NCBI GenBank assembly: GCA_951230915.1 | Contig: OX579638.1 | Coordinates: forward strand, 4,544,696-4,608,695 | From: Antitrichia curtipendula | Taxonomy: Eukaryota > Streptophyta > Bryopsida > Hypnales > Leucodontaceae | Reading direction: 5' to 3' | DNA length: 64,000 nt | Part shown: positions 24,422 through 36,426 of the stretch, in pieces | Position numbering within the stretch: the stretch's first letter is position 1 | How the letters are laid out: every line of letters starts with the position of its first letter | Program-made: the position numbers and the translations under genes | The notes under the pieces: model-generated | What the model was told of the DNA's origin: nothing | Databases searched by the model: none | Seen by the model: only the letters and a program-made list of their open reading frames with translations

Positions 24422-25004
24422 CTCCCTCTGTCCCACTAAAAACCTCCAAATCAAATAGAATTTTTGTCCCACTAAAAAGCTCTATTTCGTGATTTTGATT
24501 GTTGATTAAGTGTCGCCGTATTGGCTGTATTGAACAACCTCCTCGTGGGGGCAAGTGAAACAATCTAAAAGCATTCCTTCAACCTAGCAAGCTTGGTCTT
24601 GCCTATATGAGGCACTTTGCACAAATTGCTTCTTTATATAATAGTGTTGATGATGCATTTAGTGTCTACTTCAACACTATAAACATTTGTTTGTAAAGTG
24701 GGCTAGGTTTTCTTATTGCACATATTTAGGTTGGGAAACACATTTCTAGAATCCTATTATTGCCACCACACTTTAAATCATCTAAAATGACAGAGTTGGT
24801 AGCATTTACAAATTATGCTCAAATATTGTTCTTTCCACATGGATTTTAGGTGCCTAAACAATAACGTCTAAGCTAGAGATTTTATATAGATCTAAAGTAT
24901 GGCTTACTTGTTCTTGAGTATATGTATTGCTAGCACTATGACTAAAAATATAGTTAATTCCTCAAAAAAAAGAATTTTGGAGGTTTTTAGTAGGACAAAG
25001 GAAG
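24422..25004. mobile_element. Stowaway-like (Tc1/mariner) element, 583 bp
   Basis: The left end CTCCCTCTGTCCCACTAAAA and the inverted right end (TTTTAGTAGGACAAAGGAAG) match the plant Stowaway/mariner-like terminus. TA lies outside each end (24,420-24,421 and 25,005-25,006). The terminal repeats extend ~30 bp. At 583 bp it is longer than most Stowaway MITEs, so it may be an internally deleted mariner-like element, but no transposase motif is readable. Confidence 0.8.
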
Positions 25005-25041
25005 TATTTGTTAATAAAAATGATTTTCTATCCCAATGCTA

Positions 25042-25455
25042 AGGTAGTGTGCTATAAAATCTTCCTTCTCCTTCAAATCACCCCTATTATTAGCTAGAGA
25101 ATGAAAATGAGGTGATCCTTAAGTAGACCACTTTAGCCATTTAATGAATTGAGAAAAAAAAAAATTTTCTATTGCTAGAGCCAATCATTGTCTTTGATTT
25201 CCTTACATCTCTTTACAAGTTGCAAGTGGATGGATTTTGGAAGACCTATGGTCACAAATAGGTGCCTATGCCCCAAATCTTTGAAAATTTATAAGTAATT
25301 CAAAACTGATACTTGGAAAAAAACAAAATCACTTGTGTTAAGTTCCACATTTACTTTTCTTTTTCTGAAAAATGATCTAAAAGTGTTTATGTCCACAAAA
25401 AACTATGTAAAAGGTGGACCAATCCTTAAATGGTCGCTTTTAGAGCATACTATCT
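25042..25455 (-). mobile_element. TA-flanked MITE, family M1, copy A (inverted)
   Basis: This 414-bp element runs AGGTAGTGTGCT ... AGCATACTATCT with TA at both borders (25,040-25,041 and 25,456-25,457). It is the reverse complement of copy B at 47,567-47,976 along its whole length. Shared internal text includes CAATCATTGNCTTTGATTTC and GACCTATGGTNACAAATAGG (shown for this strand). Non-coding. TA duplication and size suggest a Tc1/mariner-derived MITE. Confidence 0.75.
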
Positions 25456-25543
25456 TACACGACTTAGCACTCAATTTACTACCTCTACAACGTTAGTCAA
25501 TACCAAATCTTTGCCACTCATCACTTTTCCAAACTTTTGTTAA

Positions 25544-26247
25544 CCCTTAAACGTCAATACATATGTTTGGTGTTTGATGGATGACAAGGAATTCTTCTAG
25601 TAGGATAGAAGTACAACTATTCATCCTCAAAATTCTGTTGTGAAAATGAGAAGTCTTCTACAATAGTGTGATTTCCAATGAATACTTTTTCTATTTCTTA
25701 AGCTAGTGATTCACATAGTACACTAAATGGTGAAATTAGGTTGCCGTAACAATTAGGTTGCCTTACTTCAAGAAAATTACTTTACAAACCATTAAAGCCA
25801 ACAAATATTTTCCATTTGTACATATGGAGGTTCATGAGTTTCAATTCCAATTATGTTTAATTCAAAAGTAGTAAATTTTTGTAAAGAAACGATAAATATT
25901 TATATAGTGTAGAACATTGAGAAATTAGTGTGGGCCAACCTAATTTCACCATTTAGTGTAATGAAAAGGGATGATTTCCAAGGTCACCCCTTCATCCTTT
26001 AAGAGTTAACAATGCACGTTCTTAACCCTTAAATGACGGGCTCATAATTGTGAAAATCATGTGTTTTGATACTACTTGAATTGTTGGATTAAAATAATGC
26101 AAAAGCACTGATTGAAAGTCAAACTACTATAGATGATCTTTCCTTTTCCCACAAAATTTGAAGGATGAATAGTTGCACTTTCTATCCTATACAAGAGATT
26201 CTCTTGTCATTCATCGGCCACAAAACGTTTGCCTCAACGTTTAAGGG
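25544..26247. mobile_element. TTAA-flanked element with ~105-bp terminal inverted repeats (piggyBac-like)
   Basis: The 704-bp element starts CCCTTAAACGTCAATA and ends CAACGTTTAAGGG, with TTAA at 25,540-25,543 and 26,248-26,251. The termini are inverted over ~105 bp with mismatches; TAGGATAGAA.GT.CAACTATTCATCCT is recognisable on both sides. A second inverted pair lies inside: AAATGGTGAAATTAGGTTG near 25,723 and CAACCTAATTTCACCATTT near 25,936. TTAA with CCC...GGG ends is the piggyBac pattern. There is no transposase, so this is a non-autonomous copy and the superfamily is inferred. Confidence 0.6.
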
Positions 26248-26249
26248 TT

Positions 26250-28173
26250 AAGATCATTCCCCGGCGTTCCCTAGTGTTGCCAAAGTTCCCAATGTGGGGA
26301 GCGTCACCTTCCTTAGACGGGGCCCATAACCATAAAAATCCCTGTACTCCTGGAGCCATGTGGACACCTCGGTCTCATATCAATTAATTTCCAAGCGTGC
26401 CAAGAGTACGAATCCTCAAGTGTACCACCAACCGCAAGTTCCACGCACACTCGCACAGGAGCCTCATCATAGAACCGCCAGTACTAGAATCCCAGTCGAT
26501 GTTATGCCAGTCCTCCACAAACTTACCAGTCTCTGGTAAGCTACGGTCTTCAGAGCTCAAAAACTGAAAACTCTCAAGCTCGAAATCCCAACTCTGTTGA
26601 AGCGGTGATGACACGAATCTAACTTACTCGGAGTTTCAGAAAGCAGTGACCTTGTGCCGCCATTGATAAGCCAAATGATAAGCTCAACTTAAACTTGTTT
26701 AGTTTAGCATAAGTTATGCCGAGTAACTCACTCAGCTCCCTTTTGCGGCATTTGCTGCCCAACACAAGGCGAAAAGGGAGCACTGTACATATCTGTTGAC
26801 CTTTTGCGGTCCGTTTTTGGCGCAAATCCTTGCAGGCCTGGATCTAGCCATCAAGATTGTGATCCTTTCTGGGAAGTGAAGCATCCTGTCAACCAATCTG
26901 ATTCCAAAGTCCAAACGCCGAGGAGCGATTAGGGAGATCTGAGAGTGTTGGGCCACACTATCTTGTAGTAATCTAGCCATTTTGGCGCATCCATTTTGGC
27001 GCAATCAGTTAGTAAGATAGCGGCATTTGTTTGGTGTTGGATTTTGCGCAGTTTTATGTCAGAATGCGAGGCGGCGGAATCCATAGCTAGCCAGTGGTTG
27101 TTTGTTGCCGTACGTGTGTGAGCTTCTTCTAGGCGTAGCGACAGAGAAAGGGTGTTTGTACGCAATGTGGGCTATGGAGATCTGTTCCTGACCTTGTCAG
27201 AGGCACATTTTTTTTTTACTCCCGCTCCGCAACTGGTTGTGTTTTTTTTCTCGCTTCTTGCTGCACTGGTTTTGCCTTTTTGTAGGTGCGGACAGGCTTT
27301 GGTTGGATGTATCGTCGTTGATTCTCTTGGAAGCATTAGTTTGGTGTATGTGCTTTGTAGTTCTGGCCATCTCTTTGACCTTCTTTTTGAGCTGTGTTAG
27401 ATTTGCCCCTACGGCTGAAATGAAGCCCCCAGGGCATGTATCTTTTTACTTTTCTTTTTGAATTGATCGTATCAATGTTTTCTCCAAGCAGACTACCGAC
27501 ATACCATTGACTGTAGCAACCCTGCAGATTTTCAACCAGCAGACTCAATCAGCGTCATTTGGAGGAGCTTGCTTTGAGTTACCCTTACTTGGAAGCTTCT
27601 CTTGGAGACATAAGCGTGGATTCTACGTTTTCTGCGTAGACCTAGCCCTCTGTTTGAGCGCTCTTAGATTCTCCCCTGGGGCTGAAATGATGTAAGCAGG
27701 CGTGTAAGTCGTTTTCTGGATATTTGGATATATTTTTGGGTCCAAGCAGACAGCCAATAGTCTTACCAACATACCAACTGGTTCAAGCAGATTTTCAATT
27801 AGCTATCTCAGCGTTTACTGTGTGGTTTAGTCTTCACCGTCATTTGGAGGAGCCTGCTTAACACCGACTGAGTGTTACAAAGTCTTCTGTGAGGCCCATG
27901 TTGATTCTTCGGGATGCAAGACATGTCTGTGTTGTGTGTAATAATGCGAGCTTCATGGTCCGGAGGAACAAGATGTTGTATTGTCGGTGCAGACATGGAC
28001 TGATATGAGCATTATCTACTAAGACTTGGAAGTAGTAGCGGTTTCAACAATGCCGTCCAGGCTTAGGGTTGTCCATACCCGGTATTAAATTGCAGTGAAT
28101 GTGAATACACCTGCATTTTTCGTTGCATTTAGAGGAGGTTGGTAACCAAGGCCTGGGAAGAAGTGCAGAGGAG
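26250..28173. promoter_or_regulatory. Upstream region of the annexin gene, with a ~270-bp duplication
   Basis: It is more GC-rich than the neighbouring transposon cluster. Between ~27,405 and ~27,880 an imperfect duplication is visible. GGCTGAAATGA, then TCCAAGCAGAC, ACATACCA, GCAGATTTTCAA and CGTCATTTGGAGGAGC each occur twice in the same order (from 27,412 and 27,681). It plausibly includes promoter and 5' UTR of the annexin transcript. A minus-strand ORF at 26,384-26,614 ends near a GTAAGT but has no recognised domain, so I do not call it. Confidence 0.4.
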
Positions 28174-31100
28174 ATGGGGTCGTTGACCTTGCCACCTTAT
28201 TTCAATCTCCAAGAGGATATTAAAGATCTTCGGTCTTCCTTCAAGGCTATCAAAGGTCTGACTTCTGCATCATGCCTGTCCTTGTCTGGATTCTCTGGAA
28301 TTTGGTATCAACATTAAGAGCGGGCTTTCCTAAAGTGATCTACTGAGGAAGTGGTTCTATGGTACATCTAACGTAGAGTATACGTTTTGCTTAGCCTTAC
28401 TGCGTTTTGACCGATCAATGTAGGAGTGTGTTTTCATTGGGAAATCACTCAATGGGGACCACTGGAGTGAGCATTTTTGGATATTACTAGAGTCAAACTC
28501 ACTTGAGATTAAGTCGTTTTCTTACTCAATGTATTGGATGATTTCGTATGCAGTCTTGTAGAATGGAAGATTGTGGATCAATATTCAAAGGACAGTAGAC
28601 AACCCTATTGCTATTCAAAGATGAGTTGGTCATAGAAAGTTAGCTAAGTCATGCTTTTACACCACTTGCTAGGAAGTCCAAATCTTGTGGATATGGTTGG
28701 AAACACAGGGCTCGGATGCAATGAGAAGAGAGTGATTGAGATTTTGGGAAGGAGAACGCAGGCGCAGCGAGTTGAGATTGCCCAGGCTTATCAAACAGTG
28801 TATGGGGAGAGCTTGCACAAACGACTCAAGTCTGCTTTTAGTGGCAAACTGGAGGTTTGTACACCGACTGCTTCTACCTTCTCACCTTAGTTTTCATTGC
28901 CAGTGCTTTCTCAAGTCCTGATGAGCATTGCATCTACTCTCTCGCATTGGTATCCTCTGCATGCACTTCAATTCCTTTCTTAAGGAGACACAATGTTGAT
29001 GAATATCAGCGTAGAGAGGTTTGGGTACACTGATCAATTTAAATAGAGCTTACGTCTAAACATGAATTCTTGGGTTTATTAGGGCCATTTTACATTGCAC
29101 ATTCCGAAGCAACAAGAAGTTTGAGATAACAGGAAATTTTATACCGTAATTGGTGCTAAATTTGTTTTATTCGTTTATCTTGTTCCTTCAATGTCGAAAG
29201 AATAAGAATGAGCATGAAGACGTCTGTAGCGTTTGCTTGGTCTTATGCGAACAAGGTTTTTGAGATATCAAGGTTTCAACTTTGATATCTTTGAAGTAAG
29301 GTAGATTTTAATTGCCTCCAATGCGTTCGGAGGTGTCCCAAATGCGATGGATTATTCTAATCTCGTATCTCACCACTTATTGGACATGATGTTGGTTCAA
29401 ATTTTTAACTTGTTGCTTTAACTTGAGGAATCTGAAGTGGTCCTCATTCGAGGCTCTTTTACCCTGAGATTGTGCATATCGTTATTATTCCGTGGCAGCT
29501 TAGCCCGGGCTCTTTTGTAAATTGTTTTGTCGCGATGGTGTGGGTGGGTATAGAAATGTATACTGCTGTGGATGATGGACTCGGCTGAGCGTGACGCAAT
29601 ACTCATGTATGAATTGATGAAAGTGGGAGGCAAGAAGGCCGATCGAGCCCTTATAGGGTTAGTGTGTACAAGGAATTCAGCACAGATTTACTTGATCAAA
29701 CAAGCATATTATACCATGTTCAATCAAACTCTAGAGAATCATATTGATGGCACGGATACACGTTTCGTGGAGTTTCAGAAGAAGGTATATACACTCAAAT
29801 CTCTTTATTCTGACTTTCTCTAAAATGACATCCTAGAATATCGTGCTCACTTGCCAAACTTTCATCGAATTTAGCACACTAGTCACACGTTCACCCTAAA
29901 CATCATAGTGAAATTTTTTGGGGGACTTCAGGTGGTAAGAGTAAACCTTTCTTTCCTGGCACAGATTATGCGGATCTGTTCAATCTTGGTGCACACCTAG
30001 AGAGTATCAGGTTTCAGGTTTGTAGGTAAATGCCGTGGTCCTTAGAAGGCAACCTGGCCGTAGGTTTTATTTTGTTATTAGGTATAGAAGCAGTGTTGAA
30101 AATTTGAGTTTTGCTTCGATCCTGAGTGCTCCCTGCAAGAGATTCTTCAGCTGTTGTGTAACTCAGACAACCTTCTCCACTGTCGATGGAAACTGAAAAG
30201 ACAGATTCAATAATTTGCCATTCGTCGAAGAGAGCATCCATGACATTTAGTGAGTAGCTAATGTCTGTCTTCTTTCTATAGCTTTTGGTACCTCCTAACT
30301 AACATGAGCTCAAGATTGTGCACAAAAAGAATATAGATTCCTTTTCCAACACTTTCGACACTATATGTTCTTGACTTTGAAGATTCACAAAACTTACCAA
30401 AATTCTCCAATAGTTTTTATTTTTATTTTTTAAATTTACAGTTTCCATATGTCTACAATTAAAAATAAACCTCTAGTTGTAATTTTGACTTCACCTATTC
30501 TTATCAGCTTAAATGGATGGTTTTAGATAGTTCTACCTTATGTTCTGAATGAGATGGGTGAGAGTCTGCCAACGACTCACACTGCTCGAATTTGAACAGA
30601 ACAAGTGGGCGTTTTGGCGTGGGGAATCCAAGGTAAAGGAAGCTCCTAAGCGACTGGTTAGTATTACAAAGGTGAGTGCACCAATTCCTTGATGGTGGTG
30701 ACGAAGAAACAGGGATAGACATAATTCTCACGCTGGTGACACTATGTCCTTTTTAGCTACTTGACGGATATCTCTAACCGAATCCCAAGCAACAGTTTGG
30801 TTGCTTTTAGAAATTCAGGATTATTTTATGACCCATCGAAGAGGCCAAGAGCAATTTGAGACCCCTGATACGAATGCTGAATTGGTTCCATTTCGAGTAT
30901 GTGCAGCTTCTGTTGGCGCTAGTGCGCAGCAGTCGACCGGAGAATACGAAAGTGGACAGGCACATTGCTTTGAATGATGCACACCAACTGAATAAGGTGT
31001 TTACAGGGAAAGATGGTGACGATAGCACTTTGATCCGCATTTTCTGCACTCGGAGCGCGCAGCAGCTTACGGCCACATTGAATTATTACCATCAGCATTA

Positions 31101-32888
31101 TGGCCATGATTTTGAGGAGGTAACTTTTTTTCAATCTGTTTCGCAATCCACGTAAATCGTCTGCAGAATTACTGTCAATTACTCGGTTACCCGCTTGAGT
31201 TGGAATTTCAACTCAACCGTCTATGCAGGACTTGGCTACGAAATCAAAACACATGAGTGGGTCCAATCCAAGTGATCCTATTTTTAAAACTAATCTCTGC
31301 GGCGAGGACCTGTATCTGATTCCAAGTTGGAGATAATCAATGAAGATTATGCTGAAAAGCCTGAAATACAATGTTCTGTTTGCAGTCCCTCGGAAGGGAG
31401 AGTGCTGGAGAATTCGAACAATCATTGGGCTACACTGTTACGTGTTACCGCCAACCGGCCAAATTCTATGCGGAGGTAAGGTCAAACACTCGGTATACTG
31501 CCATCTTCTACTTCGTTTTGTTCTGGTCGATTCTTGAAAGGCATGTCAATGCACACTCAGTCAGAGCTTCTGTCTGTGTTTTGGTCGCGCCAGCGAATCG
31601 CTTATCCCGCTCCACGACATTTGCGATATGCATTTGTGTAATCAAGTGTGTTGTTTATCACAACAAGCAGTTCTTAGAATATTAACATATTTGGTTTTGC
31701 ACAAAACAGGGGTTTCCAGTAATGATTCATGGATAAGTCATCAATTTCGTTAAATTGGCACTGCTCTGGGCTTCAAATATTGTGACATTCCTCTACTCTA
31801 GGACCGGTATAGATTTCAGTTCCAAACTAGCGCCATGAAAAGTGCCAAAGCCATGGAATTCCGCCAAATTAGCGGAATTGACGTCATAAGGACACATGTG
31901 GATGCGGAGGATTTTCATTATGATGTTGTCTAAGTTCCTGAAACAGTCATAAGGTAGGTGGCTCTAAAAGCGACCTCTAACACAGAGGTACATTTTACTT
32001 TCTTCAATGTACCAAATTTGTACATTTCAGGGAAGGGTCGCTTTTAGAAACCACTGCGTTTCAACTTCAAAAATTTGTAACTAATTCCACGAAAGTCCAA
32101 AAAATATGAAACGACTTGGATTAGATGCCAATTCCATTTTTCTTCCTAGTAAAACTGACTGAAAACTGTTTCAAGGAGTTTAGCTTCCCTGAAAATGCAA
32201 TCGGCTCTTAAAGGGTTGCTTTAAGAGCCTCCTACCTTAATTGTACTCAAAACCCTCTTACAAGGATTTTGTCTGACACTAGCTGCTATCAAATTGCCTT
32301 GAAGAATTTATTGACTCAAATGCCAAGAAAACAATGAATACTTGAAGGATTCATACCACAGACCCAAAGAATCAAATGTAAATTTTTGCAAATGATTCCC
32401 GTGCTACAAGGATATGCAACTTGAAAAAGAATTTCCAATGAGAAAATTTCACAAAGGATGAGCTCTACCATCAGTACTACATAATATTTATGACCATTGT
32501 TGGAGTGTCCTAGTAGGAATTATACACTGCACTCGGAGGAACCGGAACAGACGATGACGCGTTGATTCGGGTGATAACAACAAGATCAGAGGTGGACATG
32601 CAGTACATTAAGCTGGAGTTCACCAACGAAAGCAAGAAAACCCTAGAGGAGATGATCGCCACTGACACAACTGGGAATTACCGCTACTTCCTTCTCACTC
32701 TAGTAGGCCCTGGTGAGCTGGGACTGTTCAGTCCCAGAGCCTCCAACGCTTCCGCGGCTTCCTTTTACACTTCCAGGACTTCCAATGGCTCTGCATCTCG
32801 CCAGCTTTCCACTGGCTCACAAAATGGATCCGCCACCTCATATTACAGCCCTAGGTCAAGTACTGGACAAGGTTCCTTTCAGATGTAA
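28174..32888 (+). CDS. Plant annexin with a Ser-rich C-terminal tail
   Basis: Six exons join in frame: 28174-28255, 28709-28854, 29554-29784, 30907-31119, 31386-31475 and 32517-32888 (TAA), giving 377 residues. Annexins bind acidic membranes in a calcium-dependent way. Repeat I covers ~15-85 (FKAIKGLGCNEKRVIEILG), repeat II ~86-153 (WMMDSAERDAILMYELMK), repeat III ~160-254 (TLIRIFCTRS) and repeat IV ~255-315. Repeat IV keeps the type-II calcium loop GTGTDD with its distal acidic residue; repeat I has Cys in place of Thr in GxGT. Plant annexins are ~310-320 residues. This one adds ~57 residues rich in Ser, with SPR, SRT and SYYSPRSS motifs. A MITE sits in intron 5. The start was chosen at MGSLTLPP, typical of plant annexins. 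Confidence 0.92.
31952..32237 (+). mobile_element. TA-flanked MITE, family M1, copy C, in annexin intron 5
   Basis: The element runs AGGTAGGTGGCTCTAAAAGC ... GCTTTAAGAGCCTCCTACCT with TA on both sides (31,950-31,951 and 32,238-32,239). At 286 bp it is shorter than copies A and B and shares mainly the termini. It lies wholly inside intron 5 (31,476-32,516), so it does not alter the coding sequence. It could affect splicing or provide small-RNA targets. Confidence 0.7.
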
Positions 32889-34309
32889 TTCAGGTAGAAC
32901 ATTGTATTCTTTTTTGTATTCAATTCTTATATTTGAAGTAGACAGAACTTTTCTTCTTTGCCAGTTTGGTGCAATGGTAAGGTGGGTAACTTAGCTGTGT
33001 TCTATAGTGTTTTTTTATTTCCTCTGGACCTTGAGGGTAGGACTCCATTGTATAGAGGGAGTTGACTGTACTGTACATTGCCCCCATTGTTGACTTTTTG
33101 AAGCTCGAGTCATCAGTTGGAGAGAGAAAAACTGCTGAATGTTTGATAGAGGTTGCGAAGTTTGAGGATTCGCTCCATGCCAATCTACTGGAAAAAATTG
33201 TCTGAAATGAAAAAGCCAAAATGGATTGGTTTGAGGTTCGATGTTGTGCATGAGCATGGGTGTCGTTTGTTTGAAATCCTTGATCAGTTAGCACAGCTAT
33301 TTCGTAGGAATAGCCAGAATTATATCATTTGCTGCAAGCTCGGATTTTGGGACTTATAATATAAGCCTAAACTATCTGAGGGAAGGTCATGAAGTGGAAC
33401 CAACGTCAATTTTGATATATTGGGTGATATTCATGACAGCGGCACTTTTCAAGGTGTTCGCCTTGAAACCTAAATCTATTTCAGCCCGAGTTTTTATATT
33501 TTTGTGAAGTTTTATATCACAATTTTGGCACTTGCCTATGAATTGTGCCAGTGCAACACTTTGACGATGAATAATTCCAGACCAGCTGGAACGTAACCTT
33601 GTTAATCAATGTAGGCAGGGGCTCTTTGGCGTTCAGTGTAGCTGAGCTTGGTGTAGGTTGAATGTTGGTTCTTGCTTACAGGTAAAGGTTTGATATTTAA
33701 AGAATATTCTGCCTCTAGCCATTTCCTGTGGGAAAGAATTTGAATTGATTTAACCTATAATGTGTGACTGGCGGTCAAACACAGATTCACTGTAGGAAAG
33801 AATTTGTATTTCTGCCTGAGCAGAGAGCTTGCGCGTAGAGGAACTTTTTATTCACAGGCAGTGACCCTGTAAAGAATCAAAATAGCACTTTTGTATCCCA
33901 CGTAGGGGTTGGTTGTCTTTAAATGTGAAGAGGAGCGTATCACTACTTAGATCAATAGCGCTTCGTGCAACGACCACGCTGTCCTCTTGCACCAGCTCAC
34001 TATAAATAAGAGCTCACTATCTACAAGAAAATCAATTAAATTTTTTTCTGCATCATCGATTGATCACGCAATCGTTTTTTGATGTGTAATAATAATAGTA
34101 GATGACTTAAGGGATCTTAATTAAATCATAATTTCTCCCCACACCAGACGCTTTCTAAACTGTACAGTAACGTTAACAAACTATGATAAATAAATTGTAT
34201 GTGCCGCAAATATAAGCACAATGAGCTCCATGCAAATGACTCTGTCAATGGACGGATCGCTGCATTTCATAGCACCTACCGGCTATTGTCAAAGATCACG
34301 GACGTTATT
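32889..34309. other. Convergent 3' region between annexin and NAC genes
   Basis: Both genes end toward this interval, so it should hold two 3' UTRs. It is of moderate GC content. ORFs on both strands at 32,920-33,359 overlap each other and carry no domain. No other gene was recognised. Confidence 0.4.
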
Positions 34310-36426
34310 TTAACTATTACGACCTGGAGGTTGGCCATAGCCGAAGTTCCCCATTCCATTAGGACGGGGATACGTGGAGGATTGACCGTCTGCAGGCGGA
34401 TGATCGAAGCCCGAAAACAGTGCACCTTCGCCATAGCCAGGAAAGTTCTCAAACTGACTTTGAACCTCCTCCACATCATCAGAAAAGGAGCTTCGTTGCC
34501 CAGCATCTGCACCAATGCAGGCACTGTAATACTCTGGGCCAGTGAAACTTGAGGATGATCGTGGCCCTTGAAGAATCTGCTGCAACGGTGGCCAGTAATT
34601 TAGAGCTGGTCCAGTTTGCAGACCCGTTTGGACTGCAAATTCTTGCGTGACCCTCGCATGCTGGCTGCTGCTGGCTATTGAATGCTGCGGGGTCCAGCTA
34701 CTGGAGCTGGCTATGGTCTGCTGCATGGCTATTGAGTGCTGCGGGGTCCAGCTACTGGAGCTGGCTATGGCCTGCGGCATGCCTGGAACCGTGGAAATCA
34801 TTGCACCCGGATTGCTATGCATCATTGCTGGAAAAGTGATGGTGGTGGCATTGTCCACGACTCCCTGCTCCTGCGTTGGGGAGTCTGTATGAATCTGCTC
34901 GTCGAATTCGGAGAGAAAGGATTCCAAGTCATGCTCCGGGCCGACTGCTCGACTGGAGTTCTTCTTGCAATAAATGCGACACAGAACCCAATCATCGGAC
35001 TGCATTCAATCATTCAAACACAAGAGTAAGTGTCGGCACCAGATCAAACCGCGAGTGTGTGTATGTAACTATGAATCGATCTCTAATTCCATTCCGTTTG
35101 TGCATTCCGACTTGTCTGCTACCAGCAACCATGGTCGATGGCGGCTCCAGTGCGCCCGAACCCTTCTTAATTGCTCACAGTCTTCTAGCACAACTCTGTA
35201 ATACCATTAGTCTAGCTAATCCAGAGAACGAACGTTCAAAATGCCTCCTCATACTTGCACTGTCACACCCACTCTACACTAGCCTCTCCACTGTTACACT
35301 GAATTTTCTCCGAATTAAAGCATATCTATTATGGACCCTCTTCCTACACTAGCCTCTTCATACTTAATTTTCTCCGAATTTAGTGATATAAAGTGTATGA
35401 AGAGACTAGGGTTTAGGGTTTGGAGGTTAGGGTTTTGAAAGCGAAAATTTTACACATCTCCTCTGTCCTGTTACATATTTCATATTTCATATTTAGGCAA
35501 TTAGGGAGAATTGAGAGGAGGTTAGGACGCCATACTGGTCTCGAGCCGCGGTGGTGAATGTGAGCGTCTGCCGGCCCTCTGTCGGGGGCGAGACGGTACT
35601 CATGCATAATCCAATCGGTCTTATCGCCTTGAGGCGCTTTGCCCTCGTAGAAAACCAGCGCCTTTCTCAACCCCACGAGCATGCGATGGCCGTGGTTGGC
35701 CTTAAAGATTTTCTTGTCGGTACCGGTGGCTTTCCAGTAGCCGTCTGCGGCCGCTCGGTTCGGACGGGTGCCTTTGGGGTACTTCTTTTCTACTCTCGTG
35801 AAGAAATACCATTCTTCCCCGCCGTAGAACGCCAGCCCTGCAATTCCGAATTTCATCCATCCCATCATGTCGATCAGCATTAGATCGATTCTCCAGGTGC
35901 TAGATGAAAATAAAATAGGCATTCATGTCATTGAATCTGACTAGTACTTCACAACTAGATAATTTCTAGCTCTGGATGGAGACGGCTTAACTTCGCGATG
36001 CAGAGTCGCGGTAGCTCTCAATGACCTATTCATATTCGTTACGGCGGATTTCAGTGAATACCTTACAACAGATCTTAACCTTAACCTGTTTTTTTAGACT
36101 TGATCGAAATTTGGCACTCTGAAACAAACCATTTTGATGAATACGACTTACTGTTAATCACTAATATGTGATTGAAAGTAGAAGTCAAAGAACTACAAAA
36201 TAAATGCGATGAGCGTACCAGGTAGATCCCGAGGGTTGTGCTTATATAGTTCAACCTCGGCAATTACAAGAAACTCGATAGACTCCGAGTTGACCTGTTT
36301 CTTTAGGTACTCCCATATGAGCTCTTCGTCTGTAGGTTTGAACCTGAACCCTGGTGGTAGCCTCAGTTGAAACACCGGTCTTCCATCGTTAGACATCGAT
36401 TTTGTCTCCATGAACTCCCCGTCCAT
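34310..36426 (-). CDS. NAC-domain transcription factor
   Basis: Three minus-strand exons (36426-36219, 35837-35536, 34999-34310) join in phase with GT/AG introns to give 399 residues ending in TAA. Residues 23-170 plus the start of exon 3 form the NAC DNA-binding and dimerisation domain. It holds [19 protein letters not shown] (A), [17 protein letters not shown] (B), [20 protein letters not shown] (C), YWKATGTDK (103-111) and [11 protein letters not shown] with WIMHEYRL (D), and [13 protein letters not shown] (171-183) (E). The two introns sit at the usual NAC positions. A short His/Arg-rich stretch separates D and E. The C-terminal ~215 residues are Ser/Gln/Pro-rich, as in plant activation regions, and contain an 18-residue duplication. 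The subfamily cannot be assigned by eye. Confidence 0.93.
34673..34780. repeat. 54-bp tandem duplication inside NAC exon 3
   Basis: Units 34,673-34,726 and 34,727-34,780 differ at only four positions. Each encodes 18 residues on the minus strand, so the protein carries two copies of a segment containing [11 protein letters not shown]. The frame is preserved. Confidence 0.9.
35405..35436. promoter_or_regulatory. Telo-box-like cluster in NAC intron 2
   Basis: AGGGTTTAGGGTTTGG is followed by TTAGGGTTTT on the plus strand, that is, repeated AAACCCTA on the coding strand. Such telo-boxes occur in plant promoters and early introns and bind Telobox/Myb-like factors. A role here is inference. Confidence 0.4.

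Noticed and set aside
26384..27165. Chain of minus-strand ORFs upstream of annexin
   Set aside because: Overlapping frames, no domain, and no consistent splice phases; more likely promoter-proximal non-coding DNA.
32961..32990. tRNA-like text (TTGGTGCAATGGTAAGG)
   Set aside because: Resembles a D-arm/A-box but no anticodon arm, T-loop or acceptor stem can be paired around it.
35551..35883. 110-codon plus-strand ORF
   Set aside because: It is the antisense of NAC exon 2.
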